DNA from: Streptomyces seoulensis
Lineage (GTDB): Bacteria; Actinomycetota; Actinomycetes; Streptomycetales; Streptomycetaceae
Direction of reading: 5' to 3'
NCBI RefSeq assembly: GCF_022846655.1
Contig: NZ_AP025667.1
Span: forward strand, 2,455,001 to 2,519,000
Length of the DNA: 64,000 bases
In this document: piece after piece, positions 8,624 to 16,874 of the stretch
How positions within the stretch are numbered: the first letter of the stretch is position 1
Layout of the letters: every line of letters begins with the position of its first letter
Translations under genes and position numbers: made by a program
Notes under the pieces: generated by a model
Told to the model about the DNA's origin: nothing
The model's database searches: none
The model's input: only the letters and a program-made list of their open reading frames with translations

Positions 8624-9469
8624 GTGAGTGAATCCGTACCCGTGAGCAGGACCGTCGACCACGGCACCGCCAAGCTGATGCCCGACGTCGACCGGGACCG
8701 GGCCTGGCTGCTCACCGTCGACGGGGCTCCGCAGTCCTACGTCGACCTGGACGAGCCGGAGCACCTGGAGTTCGAGTACGCCCGGCGGCTCGGCCACGCC
8801 CTCGACGTGGTGGCCGAGCCCGGCCGGCCACTGGACGTGCTGCACCTGGGCGGGGGAGCCCTCACCCTGCCCCGGTACGTGGCCGCGACCCGGCCCGGTT
8901 CCCGGCAGGACGTGGTGGAGGCCGACAAGGGGCTGCTGGACCTGGTCACCGAGCACCTGCCGCTGCCGCCCGGCTCGGGCATCACCACGCATGCCGCCGA
9001 CGCCCGCGCCTGGCTGGAGGCGGCCCCCGACGACAGCGCCGACGTCCTGATGGCGGACGTCTTCGGCGGCTCCCGCGTCCCGGCCCACCTCACCTCCCTG
9101 GACTACGTCCGCGAGGCGGAACGGGTGCTCCGCCCGGACGGCGTCTACCTGGCCAACCTCGCCGACGCGGCCCCGTTCGGCTTCCTCCGCTCCCAACTGG
9201 CCAACCTGGCGGCGACGTTCGAGGAGCTGGCCCTGATCGCGGAGCCGGCGGTCCTGCGCGGCCGCCGCTTCGGCAACGCGGTCCTCCTCGCCTCCCACCA
9301 CCCCCTGGACACGGCTCCCCTGGCCCGCCGCACCGCCGCCGACGCCTTCCCCGCCCGCGTCGAACACGGCGCCTCCCTAGGCAAGTTCATCGGCTCCGCC
9401 CGCCCCGTCTCCGACCCGGACGCCGTCCCGTCCCCCGAGCCCCCGGCCGGGGCCTTCGGCATCGGCTGA
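8624..9469 (+). CDS. spermidine synthase-like methyltransferase-fold protein
   Basis: 281 residues from GTG 8624. The Rossmann nucleotide motif is VLHLGGGALTLPRYVA (~77-92), followed by the acidic strand end DVVEADKGLLDL and ADVLMADVFGGSRVP, as in spermidine synthases and their relatives. The N-terminal beta-strand domain is short (QSYVDLDEPEHLEFEY). No transmembrane part is present. Many actinobacterial members annotated as spermidine synthase lack proof of polyamine synthesis, so aminopropyltransferase activity is only a family-level inference. The C-terminal 20 residues are Pro/Ala-rich. Confidence 0.8.
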   Translation: MSESVPVSRTVDHGTAKLMPDVDRDRAWLLTVDGAPQSYVDLDEPEHLEFEYARRLGHALDVVAEPGRPLDVLHLGGGALTLPRYVAATRPGSRQDVVEADKGLLDLVTEHLPLPPGSGITTHAADARAWLEAAPDDSADVLMADVFGGSRVPAHLTSLDYVREAERVLRPDGVYLANLADAAPFGFLRSQLANLAATFEELALIAEPAVLRGRRFGNAVLLASHHPLDTAPLARRTAADAFPARVEHGASLGKFIGSARPVSDPDAVPSPEPPAGAFGIG

Positions 9470-9501
9470 GGGGCGCGCTGCGAGTTCGGCCTGTCGCGCT
9501 A

Positions 9502-9723
9502 CTACTTGCGTCCGAAGGCCGCCAAAGCTGCCAGGACACCTGTGAGCAGGGCAGCCAGGGAGCCGGCAGTGGCCGCGCCGTCCTGCTTTCCGAGCACCAC
9601 CAAAAGGACGTACGCCCCCGTGGAGATGATCAGCGCCAGCACGATGACCCACCAGGGGACCGGCGGCCTGTATTCGGGTGAGTGGCGTGACTTGGATGAC
9701 TCGGTTGCAGGTTCGGAAGACAT
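9502..9723 (-). CDS. small single-pass membrane protein
   Basis: 73 residues (start MSSEPATESSKSRH). The ATG at 9723 has GAGAGG eight bases upstream. About 27 polar residues are followed by one long hydrophobic segment (WWVIVLALIISTGAYVLLVVLG), then KQDGAATAG, a second hydrophobic run and a basic end FGRK. Two membrane spans are possible. No family recognised. It is flanked by convergent and co-directional genes without an evident operon partner. Confidence 0.6.
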   Translation of the reverse strand: MSSEPATESSKSRHSPEYRPPVPWWVIVLALIISTGAYVLLVVLGKQDGAATAGSLAALLTGVLAALAAFGRK

Positions 9724-9801
9724 GCATGCTGCCTCTCGACGGGTGCGCGAGTGCGTCCGGACCGACGCTCCGCCCAGCATTCCGGCCCTGGTCATAAATG
9801 A

Positions 9802-11112
9802 CTAGTCATCAGAGGCCATTGACTTTTGGCTGGCTGCCGCTACCGGCGTGCTCTTGGTGTCGAGGGGCAAGTGGGGCGCCGCCGCATCCCGCCCGTCCCC
9901 GCGGCGCAGCGTGCGGATGTCCGGGATCAGGAGGACCAGGGCCGTGGCCAGGAGGATGAGGGCTGAGGTGCCCCACAGGGCCGGGGTGCGGCCGAAGGCC
10001 GACTGGGTGGGGCCTGCCAGGGCCGTGGCCAGGGGGATCAGGGCCACCGAGCCGAACCAGTCGTAGGCCGAGACGCGGGAGAGCTTGTCCTCGGGGATCT
10101 CCTGGTGCAGGGCGGTCATCCAGGAGACGCCGAACACCTCCACCGCGGCACCGGCGACGAACATGACCCCGTACAGGACCCCCACGGGCACCGGCACCGC
10201 CAGGGCGGCCGAGGGGAGGGCCAGGGGGAAGACGCAGAGGGTGCCGGCGAGGAGGAGCCGACGGGGGCGGTAGCGCGTCATCAGCAGGGCGCCCGCCGCC
10301 GTGCCCGCGCCGAAGGCGCCCAGGGCCAGGCCCCAGGGGCCCGCACCGCCCAGGCTGTCGCGGGCCACCAGGGGGCCGTAGACCGCGTTGGCCGCGCTGA
10401 CCACCGCGTTGACCAGGGAGAACTGGACGACGATGCCCCACAGCCAGGGCCTGCCGATGAACTCCCGCCAGCCCTCGCGGAGATCGGCCAGCATGCCGCT
10501 GCCCGGTTCGCGGGCCGGGATGTGGCTCACGTCGAGGAACGCGCGGAGCGCACCGGCGAGGGCGAAGCAGGCCGCGTCCAGCGCCAGCACCCAGCCGGGG
10601 CCGATCATGGCCACCAGCGCGCCGCCCAGTGCCGCCCCGCCGAGCGCCGCACCCTGGGTGGCCATCCGGAACAGGGCGAAGGCCCGGCCCGCGTGCTCCC
10701 CCTCCACGGAGGAGAGCAGCATGCCCTCGGCCGCCGGGCTGAAGAACGCCTGACCGGTGCCGCCGAGCGCGCTGAGCAGCATCATCTGCCACAGCCGGGG
10801 TTCACCGGTGAGAACCAGCACGGCGAACGCGCCCTGCGAGACGCAGTTGAGGGCGTTGGCCGCGACCATCACCCGGTGCCGGGGCAGCCGGTCCGCGACC
10901 GCGCCGCCGATGAGCAGGAACACCACCAGCGGCAGGGTGCGGGCGGCGGCGACCAGGCCCACGTCGCCGCCGTCGCCGCCCGCGTCCAGCACCGCGAACG
11001 CGGCCGCTATCAGCGACCCGTTGGCGCCGAGGCCGGCGACGACGGCCGCGGCGGTCAGCAGGGAGTAGTTGCGGCCCGCCCAGGAGGGGCGTGCGGAGGA
11101 GTCCGGGATCAC
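9802..11112 (-). CDS. MFS transporter (MFS_3-like exporter)
   Basis: About 436 residues with twelve hydrophobic segments. The inter-TM2/3 motif is GGAVADRLPRHRVMV and there is a charged central loop (REPGSGMLADLREGWREF), matching the multidrug/enterobactin-exporter-like MFS branch. The start is uncertain: GTG 11112 gives 16 residues before TM1, while TTG 11148 adds twelve more; neither has a clear ribosome site. The likely role is efflux of small molecules, with unknown substrate. It lies 19-55 bases after the preceding minus-strand gene and could be cotranscribed with it. Confidence 0.87.
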   Translation of the reverse strand: MIPDSSARPSWAGRNYSLLTAAAVVAGLGANGSLIAAAFAVLDAGGDGGDVGLVAAARTLPLVVFLLIGGAVADRLPRHRVMVAANALNCVSQGAFAVLVLTGEPRLWQMMLLSALGGTGQAFFSPAAEGMLLSSVEGEHAGRAFALFRMATQGAALGGAALGGALVAMIGPGWVLALDAACFALAGALRAFLDVSHIPAREPGSGMLADLREGWREFIGRPWLWGIVVQFSLVNAVVSAANAVYGPLVARDSLGGAGPWGLALGAFGAGTAAGALLMTRYRPRRLLLAGTLCVFPLALPSAALAVPVPVGVLYGVMFVAGAAVEVFGVSWMTALHQEIPEDKLSRVSAYDWFGSVALIPLATALAGPTQSAFGRTPALWGTSALILLATALVLLIPDIRTLRRGDGRDAAAPHLPLDTKSTPVAAASQKSMASDD

Positions 11113-11167
11113 CGGCCGACTATGGCCGCGTGACCCCGGGACTGCCAACCCGATTACGAGCCGTCCG

Positions 11168-12160
11168 TCAGCTCTCCGTGGGGTCGCCGTGCAGCCGCAC
11201 CGAGGAGAGGATCTTCATGATGGTCGCCGTGTCGACCTCCCCCTTCACGCCCTTGGCGCCGTAGAAGTCGAACGACACGATGTCCTGTGCGGAGTTGCGG
11301 AAGGCGAACGAGATGGCCTTGCCGTCGCTCGCGCACTTGCCCTTCTGCGGGCTGCCCGACGAACGCGCCCACGCGTAGGCGCCCTTGACGCCCGAGGTGG
11401 TGACGTAGGACTTGGTCTTCTTGTCGTACGTGAGGCTCTTCTTGTCCGGCTGGGTGTAGCCGCCGTAGACGTACCACGGCACCCGCATGACCGCGGCCTG
11501 CTCGGGGCTCTTCGCGCCGCTCTCGCCACGCGTGCCGGCGACGGCGAGCGAAGTGTCCTCCTTGCGGCCGTCCTTGTCGCTGTCGTCCGTGCACCACTTG
11601 GACTTGTAGACGGCGGGCGCGGACACCGAGGTGATCAGCTTGTCGTCGTCCGCGTGGTCCTCCATGAAGTAGGAGGTGTCCGTGGACTCGAGCTGCCAGT
11701 CCGCCGGTACGTCGAAGGCGGTGCCGAACTTCGGGTTGACGACGACCTTCCAGCCCGCGATGACCGGCTTCTCGCCGTCACCGCCGCGCGGGTTGTCGTC
11801 CGTCGCGGACTCACTCACCGACGGTTCGGGCGTGGGCGACTGGCTCGTCCTCCCGCCGCCCTTGGCCTCGTTCGGGCCGTCGTCCTCGGATCCGAGGACC
11901 AGATACCCCGTCACCCCAGCGGTGACGACGACCGCGAGAGCCGAGACGATGGCGACGACCTTGACCCGCTTGCTCCCGCCCCCCGGCTTCCCCGGCGGCT
12001 GCGGCGGACCCCACTGGGGCTGCTGCCCATAGGGGTTCGGCTGCGGGTACTGCTGGTAGCCGGGCTGCTGATACGGATTCGGCTGCTGGTAACCCGGCTG
12101 CTGGTACGGGTTGTCCTGCGGGTTCTGCGCGCCCCCTGGCGGCTGCTCTCCTGGCCACAT
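11168..12160 (-). CDS. membrane-anchored protein with Pro/Gln/Tyr-rich cytoplasmic tail
   Basis: 330 residues from ATG 12160. Residues ~15-60 are repeats of NPYQQPGYQQ type, a pattern seen in Streptomyces membrane proteins. A basic patch (GGGSKRVKVVA) and one transmembrane helix (~65-88) follow, then an extracytoplasmic Ser/Thr/Pro linker and a folded domain from ~140 to 325 with two well-separated cysteines (KWCTDDSD and GKCASDGK). TAGGGT lies eight bases before the ATG. The outer domain has no family I can name; a surface or envelope role is likely. Confidence 0.75.
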   Translation of the reverse strand: MWPGEQPPGGAQNPQDNPYQQPGYQQPNPYQQPGYQQYPQPNPYGQQPQWGPPQPPGKPGGGSKRVKVVAIVSALAVVVTAGVTGYLVLGSEDDGPNEAKGGGRTSQSPTPEPSVSESATDDNPRGGDGEKPVIAGWKVVVNPKFGTAFDVPADWQLESTDTSYFMEDHADDDKLITSVSAPAVYKSKWCTDDSDKDGRKEDTSLAVAGTRGESGAKSPEQAAVMRVPWYVYGGYTQPDKKSLTYDKKTKSYVTTSGVKGAYAWARSSGSPQKGKCASDGKAISFAFRNSAQDIVSFDFYGAKGVKGEVDTATIMKILSSVRLHGDPTES

Positions 12161-12279
12161 GGCCAGCAACCCTAATGCGCCACGGGACACGTTTCGGTCA
12201 CCGTCCCTCGTCAGGGGCGTACCGAAACGGAGAGGGGCGGGGCTGGCCAGGCTCGCTACCCGTCGGTAACATCACGGTC

Positions 12280-12732
12280 ATGACAGTTGAGAGCGCCTCC
12301 ATGGGCGACATGCTGGCCGCCGCCGTGCCGATGGTGCGGACCCTGAACCTGGAGTTCATCGAGGTCACCCCGGAGCGCGCGGTGCTCCGGTTGCCGGACC
12401 AGTCCGAGTACCACAACCACCTCGGCGGACCGCACGCCGGCGCGATGTTCACGCTGGCCGAGTCCGCGAGCGGCGCCATCGTGCTCACCGCCTTCGGCGA
12501 CCAGCTCTCGCGGGCCGTGCCGCTCGCGGTGCGCGCCGAGATCGACTACAAGAAGCTCGCCCTCGGCCCGGTGACCGCCACCGCCACCCTGGGCCGCCCG
12601 GCCGCCGAGGTCGTCGCGGAGCTCGACGCGGGCAGCCGTCCGGAGTTCCCCGTCGCCATCACCATCGAGCGCGAGGACGGTTCCGTCTCCGGCGAGATGA
12701 CCGTGGTCTGGACCCTGCGTCCGAACGGCTGA
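12280..12732 (+). CDS. hotdog-fold thioesterase (DUF4442/PaaI-like)
   Basis: 150 residues starting MTVESASMGDML. The hotdog core shows in QSEYHNHLGGPHAGAMFTLAESASG, with Asn/His and the long helix start typical of PaaI/YiiD-C thioesterases, followed by antiparallel strands ending GEMTVVWTLRP. It probably hydrolyses acyl-CoA; the substrate is not deducible. TAACAT ends seven bases before the ATG and there is no Shine-Dalgarno sequence, consistent with a leaderless mRNA. A strong terminator follows. Confidence 0.85.
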   Translation: MTVESASMGDMLAAAVPMVRTLNLEFIEVTPERAVLRLPDQSEYHNHLGGPHAGAMFTLAESASGAIVLTAFGDQLSRAVPLAVRAEIDYKKLALGPVTATATLGRPAAEVVAELDAGSRPEFPVAITIEREDGSVSGEMTVVWTLRPNG

Positions 12733-12748
12733 GGCCGCTCGGGGACTC

Positions 12749-12783
12749 CCGGGGGCGCGCCGGACACCGGCCCGCGCCCCCGG
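12749..12783 (+). terminator. hairpin after the thioesterase gene
   Basis: CCGGGGGCGCG (12749-12759) pairs perfectly with CGCGCCCCCGG (12773-12783), with an inner CGG/CCG extension. Confidence 0.75.
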
Positions 12784-12893
12784 CCGCCGGTTCGCGCTCG
12801 TCGCCGGTGTGCGCCGACCGGGTAGCCTTCCCCCGAAGGTGCCCGTGCGCGGCGTCTTCGGCAGGGTGCGACAGCGACTGGGAGGAACCGGCG

Positions 12894-13547
12894 GTGCACG
12901 TGCAGGAATGGCTCGACTCGGTGCCCGCGGTCGCCGTCTATGCCGTGGTGAGCCTGGTGATCGGGCTGGAGAGCCTCGGCATCCCGCTGCCCGGCGAGAT
13001 CGTGCTCGTCTCGGCCGCGCTCATGTCCTCCCAGCACACCGGGATCAACCCGGTCGTCCTCGGTGTGTGCGCCACGGCCGGCGCGGTGATCGGTGACTCC
13101 ATCGGCTACGCGATCGGCCGCAAGGGCGGCCGCCCGCTGCTGGCGTGGCTGGGGCAGAAGTTCCCGAGCCACTTCAGCGAGGCGCACGTCGCCACCGCCG
13201 AGCGGTCCTTCGAGAAGTGGGGCATGTGGGCGGTCTTCTTCGGCCGCTTCATCGCCCTGCTCCGCATCTTCGCCGGCCCCCTGGCGGGCGTGCTCCGCAT
13301 GCCCTACTGGAAGTTCCTGATGGCCAACGTCCTCGGCGGCATCGTCTGGGCGGGCGGCACCACCGCCGTCGTCTACTACGTCGGCATGGTCGCTGAGGAC
13401 TGGCTCAAGCGCTTCTCCTGGCTGGGCCTGGTCGCCGCCGTCGTCATCGGCCTCACCTCCCTCCTGCTCATGAAGCGCCGCGCGAAGCGCAACGGGTCCA
13501 CGGAGCGGACCCCCGAGGCCGAGCCGGTCGGCGCCGACCAGCCGTAG
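12894..13547 (+). CDS. DedA family membrane protein
   Basis: 217 residues. GTG 12894 has GGAGG eight bases upstream, which settles the start. The DedA hallmarks are ESLGIPLPGEIVL near the N-terminus, GDSIGYAIGRKGG, and FFGRFIALLRIFAGPLAGVLRM with the conserved arginines of the reentrant loop. Four to six hydrophobic segments are present. DedA proteins support proton-driven lipid carrier (undecaprenyl phosphate) or phospholipid translocation in several bacteria; whether that applies here is inference. It is the second VTT-superfamily protein in the window besides 6298-7077. Confidence 0.9.
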   Translation: MHVQEWLDSVPAVAVYAVVSLVIGLESLGIPLPGEIVLVSAALMSSQHTGINPVVLGVCATAGAVIGDSIGYAIGRKGGRPLLAWLGQKFPSHFSEAHVATAERSFEKWGMWAVFFGRFIALLRIFAGPLAGVLRMPYWKFLMANVLGGIVWAGGTTAVVYYVGMVAEDWLKRFSWLGLVAAVVIGLTSLLLMKRRAKRNGSTERTPEAEPVGADQP

Positions 13548-13567
13548 GGGCCCTGTCCGCGTCCGGC

Positions 13568-14095
13568 CTACTCGTGCACCGCCCGGTGGGTCTTCGCCAG
13601 GTCCGCGTACAGGGTGCCGTTCAGGGTGACGCCCTGGCGTTCCTCCTCCGAGAGTTCACGGCGGATCTTGGCCGGGACGCCCGCCACCAGGGAGCCGGGG
13701 GGTACGACCATGCCCTCGGGGACCAGGGCCTGGGCCGCGATCAGGGAACCCGCGCCGATCACCGCGCCGTTCAGGACCGTCGCGCCCATGCCGATCAGGC
13801 AGTCGTCCTCGACGGTGGCGCCGTGGACGACGGCGTTGTGGCCGATGGAGACGCGTTCGCCGATCGTGACCGGGAAGCCGGGGTCGGCGTGCAGGGTGAC
13901 GTTGTCCTGGACGTTGGCGTCCGCGCCGACGGTGATCCGCTCCACGTCCCCTCGCACCACCGCGCCGTACCAGACGCTCGCCCCCGCCCGCAGGGTCACG
14001 TCGCCGATCACCGAGGCGTTCGGGGCGACGAACGCCTCCGGGTCGATCGCCGGTTCCCTGCCGCCGATCCCTGCGATCAGGGCCTTGTGCGTCAT
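13568..14095 (-). CDS. gamma-class carbonic anhydrase family protein
   Basis: 175 residues. Left-handed beta-helix hexapeptides run from ~25 to 145. The three zinc histidines of gamma-CAs are present as His69 (DNVTLHAD), His86 and His91 (IGHNAVVHG), together with the RGD of YGAVVRGD. The acidic proton-shuttle loop of archaeal Cam is absent, as in CamH/YrdA-type members, so carbonic anhydrase activity is plausible but not certain. The start is MTHKALIAG at 14095 with a GGTGGA site upstream. Confidence 0.88.
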   Translation of the reverse strand: MTHKALIAGIGGREPAIDPEAFVAPNASVIGDVTLRAGASVWYGAVVRGDVERITVGADANVQDNVTLHADPGFPVTIGERVSIGHNAVVHGATVEDDCLIGMGATVLNGAVIGAGSLIAAQALVPEGMVVPPGSLVAGVPAKIRRELSEEERQGVTLNGTLYADLAKTHRAVHE

Positions 14096-14249
14096 CCGTG
14101 TCCACCGTCTCTCTGCCGGGCGAAATCGAGGGAGACCGCGCCGGGCGGTCTCCCCGCGCACGGTAGGGCATCACAGGGCTCATCGGATGGGGTGAAGATC
14201 ACAGCCGTCCGGCGCCTCCCGGTGAGCGACCGCTGAGTAACGTGGGCGG

Positions 14250-15014
14250 GTGCCGAAGCGCAAGAACACGTTCTCCTCCTGGCGACAGGGGCTCGCCCAG
14301 CGCGCCGTCCATGCGGCGTGGGGCTGGGCGCAGCGCAGCGGAGCGGTCACCGCGGCGCATCCGGGCCGGTTCCGGTTCGGCGCGATCGGCGAGGCCACCC
14401 GGCTCGCCTTCCCGCTCGGCACGGTCTTCGGCGAGCGCTGGATCACGCTCGGCTCCCACTGCATCGTCGGCGAACAGGTCACCCTCACCGCCGGGCTCAT
14501 GCCGGACCTCGACCTCGGCCCCGAGCCGATCCTGCGGATAGGCGACGGCGTCGTCCTCGGCCGGGGCAGCCACGTCATCGCCGACACCACGGTCACCATC
14601 GGCCGCGACTGCTACTTCGGCCCCTACGTCTACGTCACCTCCACCAACCACTCCTACGACGACCCGCACGAGCCCATCGGCCGCCAGTGGCCCCGGATGG
14701 AACCGGTGGAGATCGGCCCCGGCTGCTGGATCGGCACCGGTGCGGTGATCCTGCCCGGCGCCCGCATCGGCCGGAACGTGGTGGTCGCGGCCGGCGCGGT
14801 GGTGCGCGGCACGGTCCCGGACCACGCCGTGGTCGCCGGGGCGCCCGCCCGCGTCGTACGGCGCTGGACCCCCGAGGACGGCTGGCAGCCTCCGCTGCGC
14901 ACACCCGCCCCGGTGCCGCCCCCGGCCGGGGTGACCTCCGCGCAACTGGGCGCGCTGGCCGCCCTGGACGAGGAGCAGGTCGAGCGGCTGGCCGAGCTGG
15001 ACGCGGAGGGCTGA
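14250..15014 (+). CDS. acyltransferase, left-handed beta-helix (hexapeptide) family
   Basis: 254 residues from GTG 14250. A basic N-terminus (PKRKNTFSSWRQG) is followed by hexapeptide repeats including ILRIGDGVVLGRGSHVI, CYFGPYVYVTSTNHSYDD (catalytic-type His) and PGCWIGTGAVILPGARIGRN. It resembles maltose/galactoside O-acetyltransferases and phage-like CoA acyltransferases, but with a longer Pro-rich C-terminal part. The acceptor is unknown; a cell-surface carbohydrate is possible. TAACGT ends six bases before the GTG. Divergent from the gamma-CA gene. Confidence 0.82.
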   Translation: MPKRKNTFSSWRQGLAQRAVHAAWGWAQRSGAVTAAHPGRFRFGAIGEATRLAFPLGTVFGERWITLGSHCIVGEQVTLTAGLMPDLDLGPEPILRIGDGVVLGRGSHVIADTTVTIGRDCYFGPYVYVTSTNHSYDDPHEPIGRQWPRMEPVEIGPGCWIGTGAVILPGARIGRNVVVAAGAVVRGTVPDHAVVAGAPARVVRRWTPEDGWQPPLRTPAPVPPPAGVTSAQLGALAALDEEQVERLAELDAEG

Positions 15015-15165
15015 GCGGGCGGGCGCGTGCTCCGTACCGGACCGCGCAGTACAGTGCGGTGCACGATCGGGTGCGGCACACCGCGGTCCCGTGCACTCGA
15101 TCCGGTCATTCCTTCCCGTGACCTCCGGGACCCCTGTGGCCCCTGTGAACCCCGATGGACGTGAT

Positions 15166-15738
15166 GTGGCGGACCTCGACCTGCTGACCCAGTTCCTTGC
15201 GCGCAACGTCCGCCGCTGGCGCACCGAGCGCGGCTTCACGCTGGAGACGCTGGCCGCCCGCGCCGGGGTCAGCCGGGGCATGCTCATCCAGATCGAGCAG
15301 GCCCGCACCAACCCCAGCATCGGCACCGTCGTCAAGATCGGGGACGCGCTCGGCATCAGCGTCACCACCCTGCTCGACTACGAACAGGGCCCCAGGGTCC
15401 GCGTCGTCCCCGCCGACCAGGCGGTCCGGCTCTGGCACACTGAGGGCGGCAGCTACAACCGGCTGCTGGCCGGCACCGAGGCGCCCGGCCCGCTGGAGCT
15501 GTGGGACTGGAAGCTGATGCCCGGCGAGCACAGCAGCGCCGACCCGCACCCGTCCGGCACGGTCGAACTGGTCCACGTCACCTCCGGCGAACTCACCCTC
15601 GAAGTGGACGGGGTACGGCACGCGGTCCCCGCCGGGGCGAGCGCCACCTTCGAGGCCGACGCCCCGCACACCTACGGCAACGACGGCGACGTGCCGATGC
15701 GGATGGTGATGGCGGTCTCCGTACCGCCCGTGCGCTGA
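15166..15738 (+). CDS. XRE-family regulator with C-terminal cupin domain
   Basis: 190 residues if started at GTG 15166 (VADLDLLTQ), where similarity to the family begins. In-frame GTGs at 15091 and 15118 would add 25 or 16 residues. The helix-turn-helix is at ~12-65 (GFTLETLAARAGVSRGMLIQ, NPSIGTVVKIGDALG) and the cupin barrel at ~100-180 (PHPSGTVELVHVTSGELTLEV, PHTYGNDGD). Such regulators bind a small ligand in the cupin and often control a neighbouring metabolic gene or themselves. TACAGT at 15050-15055 could be its -10 element. Confidence 0.85.
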   Translation: MADLDLLTQFLARNVRRWRTERGFTLETLAARAGVSRGMLIQIEQARTNPSIGTVVKIGDALGISVTTLLDYEQGPRVRVVPADQAVRLWHTEGGSYNRLLAGTEAPGPLELWDWKLMPGEHSSADPHPSGTVELVHVTSGELTLEVDGVRHAVPAGASATFEADAPHTYGNDGDVPMRMVMAVSVPPVR

Positions 15739-15768
15739 GGCCCCCGCACGGGCTGTTACCGTGCCGCC

Positions 15769-16329
15769 ATGCGCGCGCCCATCGGAGACTTCGACAACGC
15801 CATCCCCGCCCCCGACTGCCTGGCCGAGCTGACCACACCGGTCGCCGACGCCGTACGGAACTGGCAAGGGGCCGTCCCCGCCGAGCAGATCCTCTACGTG
15901 GACACCGACCCCGACCTCGCGGACACGGCCGTCTTCGTCGAGCACTACGGCGCGGACCTGCCCGAGCGCAGCGCCAACTGCGTGGTGGTGGCGGGCAAGC
16001 GCGGCGGTGAGACCACGCTCGCCGCCTGCCTGGTGCTCTCCCGGACCAAGGTCGACGTCAACGGCACGGTGCGCCGTCAACTCGGCGCCCGCAAAGCCTC
16101 GTTCGCCCCGATGGACCTGGCGACCGGCGAGACCGGCATGGAGTACGGCGGCATCACCCCGCTCGGACTCCCCGCCGCCTGGCCGCTGTTGATCGACTCG
16201 GCCGTGGTGGACCTGCCCTACGTGCTCGTCGGCAGCGGCCGCAGGCGTGGCAAACTCCTACTGCCGGGCAAGGCGTTCGCGGAGATCCCCGGTGCGACCG
16301 TGATCGAGGGACTCGGAGTGGCGCTCTAA
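15769..16329 (+). CDS. YbaK/EbsC-type aminoacyl-tRNA deacylase-like protein
   Basis: 186 residues. The YbaK/ProX-type fold is visible in ANCVVVAGKRGG and the signature TGMEYGGITPLGLPAAWPL. Members hydrolyse mischarged tRNAs such as Ala-tRNAPro or Cys-tRNAPro in trans. The conserved lysine expected near the start of the fold is within VVAGKRGG. TACCGT ends six bases upstream of the ATG, suggesting leaderless translation. The gene overlaps the convergent CoA-binding protein gene by four bases. Confidence 0.85.
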   Translation: MRAPIGDFDNAIPAPDCLAELTTPVADAVRNWQGAVPAEQILYVDTDPDLADTAVFVEHYGADLPERSANCVVVAGKRGGETTLAACLVLSRTKVDVNGTVRRQLGARKASFAPMDLATGETGMEYGGITPLGLPAAWPLLIDSAVVDLPYVLVGSGRRRGKLLLPGKAFAEIPGATVIEGLGVAL

Positions 16330-16733
16330 CCGAGCCGGGGGATCTCGATCGCCGGGCAGGCGTCCATCACCATCGCGAGCCCCGCCGCCCGCGTCCGCTC
16401 GTACGCGGCCTCGTCCACCACACCGAGCTGGAACCAGACCGCGCGGGCCCCCCGGGCCACGGCCTCGTCGGCCACCGCGCCCGCCAGCTCGCTGTTGACG
16501 AACACGTCGACCACGTCCACGTCGAACGGGATGTCGGCGAGCCGGGCGTACCCCGGTTCGCCGGCCACCGGCTCCGCCTTCGGGTGCACCGGCACGACCC
16601 GCTTGCCGTGGCGCCGCAGCACCTCCGCCACCCCGTAGGCGGCCCTGGACCGGTTGTTCGACAGGCCGACCACCGCCCAGGTGTCGCCCGGTCCGGTCAG
16701 GATGCTGCGGATCGTCGCCTCGTCGCCGTACAC
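16326..16733 (-). CDS. CoA-binding domain protein (YccU-like)
   Basis: 135 residues. GTG 16733 is preceded by GGAGGAGG, fixing the start. A Rossmann CoA-binding domain reads WAVVGLSNNRSRAAYGVAEVL, RVVPVHPKAEP, DVVDVFVNSELAGAV and GARAVWFQLGVVDE, matching the small stand-alone CoA_binding_2 family. There is no succinyl-CoA-synthetase catalytic part. The biochemical role is unknown; it may act as a CoA sensor or scaffold. It converges on the YbaK-like gene. Confidence 0.87.
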   Translation of the reverse strand: MYGDEATIRSILTGPGDTWAVVGLSNNRSRAAYGVAEVLRRHGKRVVPVHPKAEPVAGEPGYARLADIPFDVDVVDVFVNSELAGAVADEAVARGARAVWFQLGVVDEAAYERTRAAGLAMVMDACPAIEIPRLG

Positions 16734-16874
16734 GGCGGCCTCCTCCAAGCGCGGGAACTGTGCCGTCCGGACAACAGCGGACACCGCGCGCCGATTCCCC
16801 CGATCGGCCCGCCACGCTGTCCGGAATCGGCACAAGGTGCTGCGTCCGGGCGTCCGCGCGCCTACGCTCGCTGC

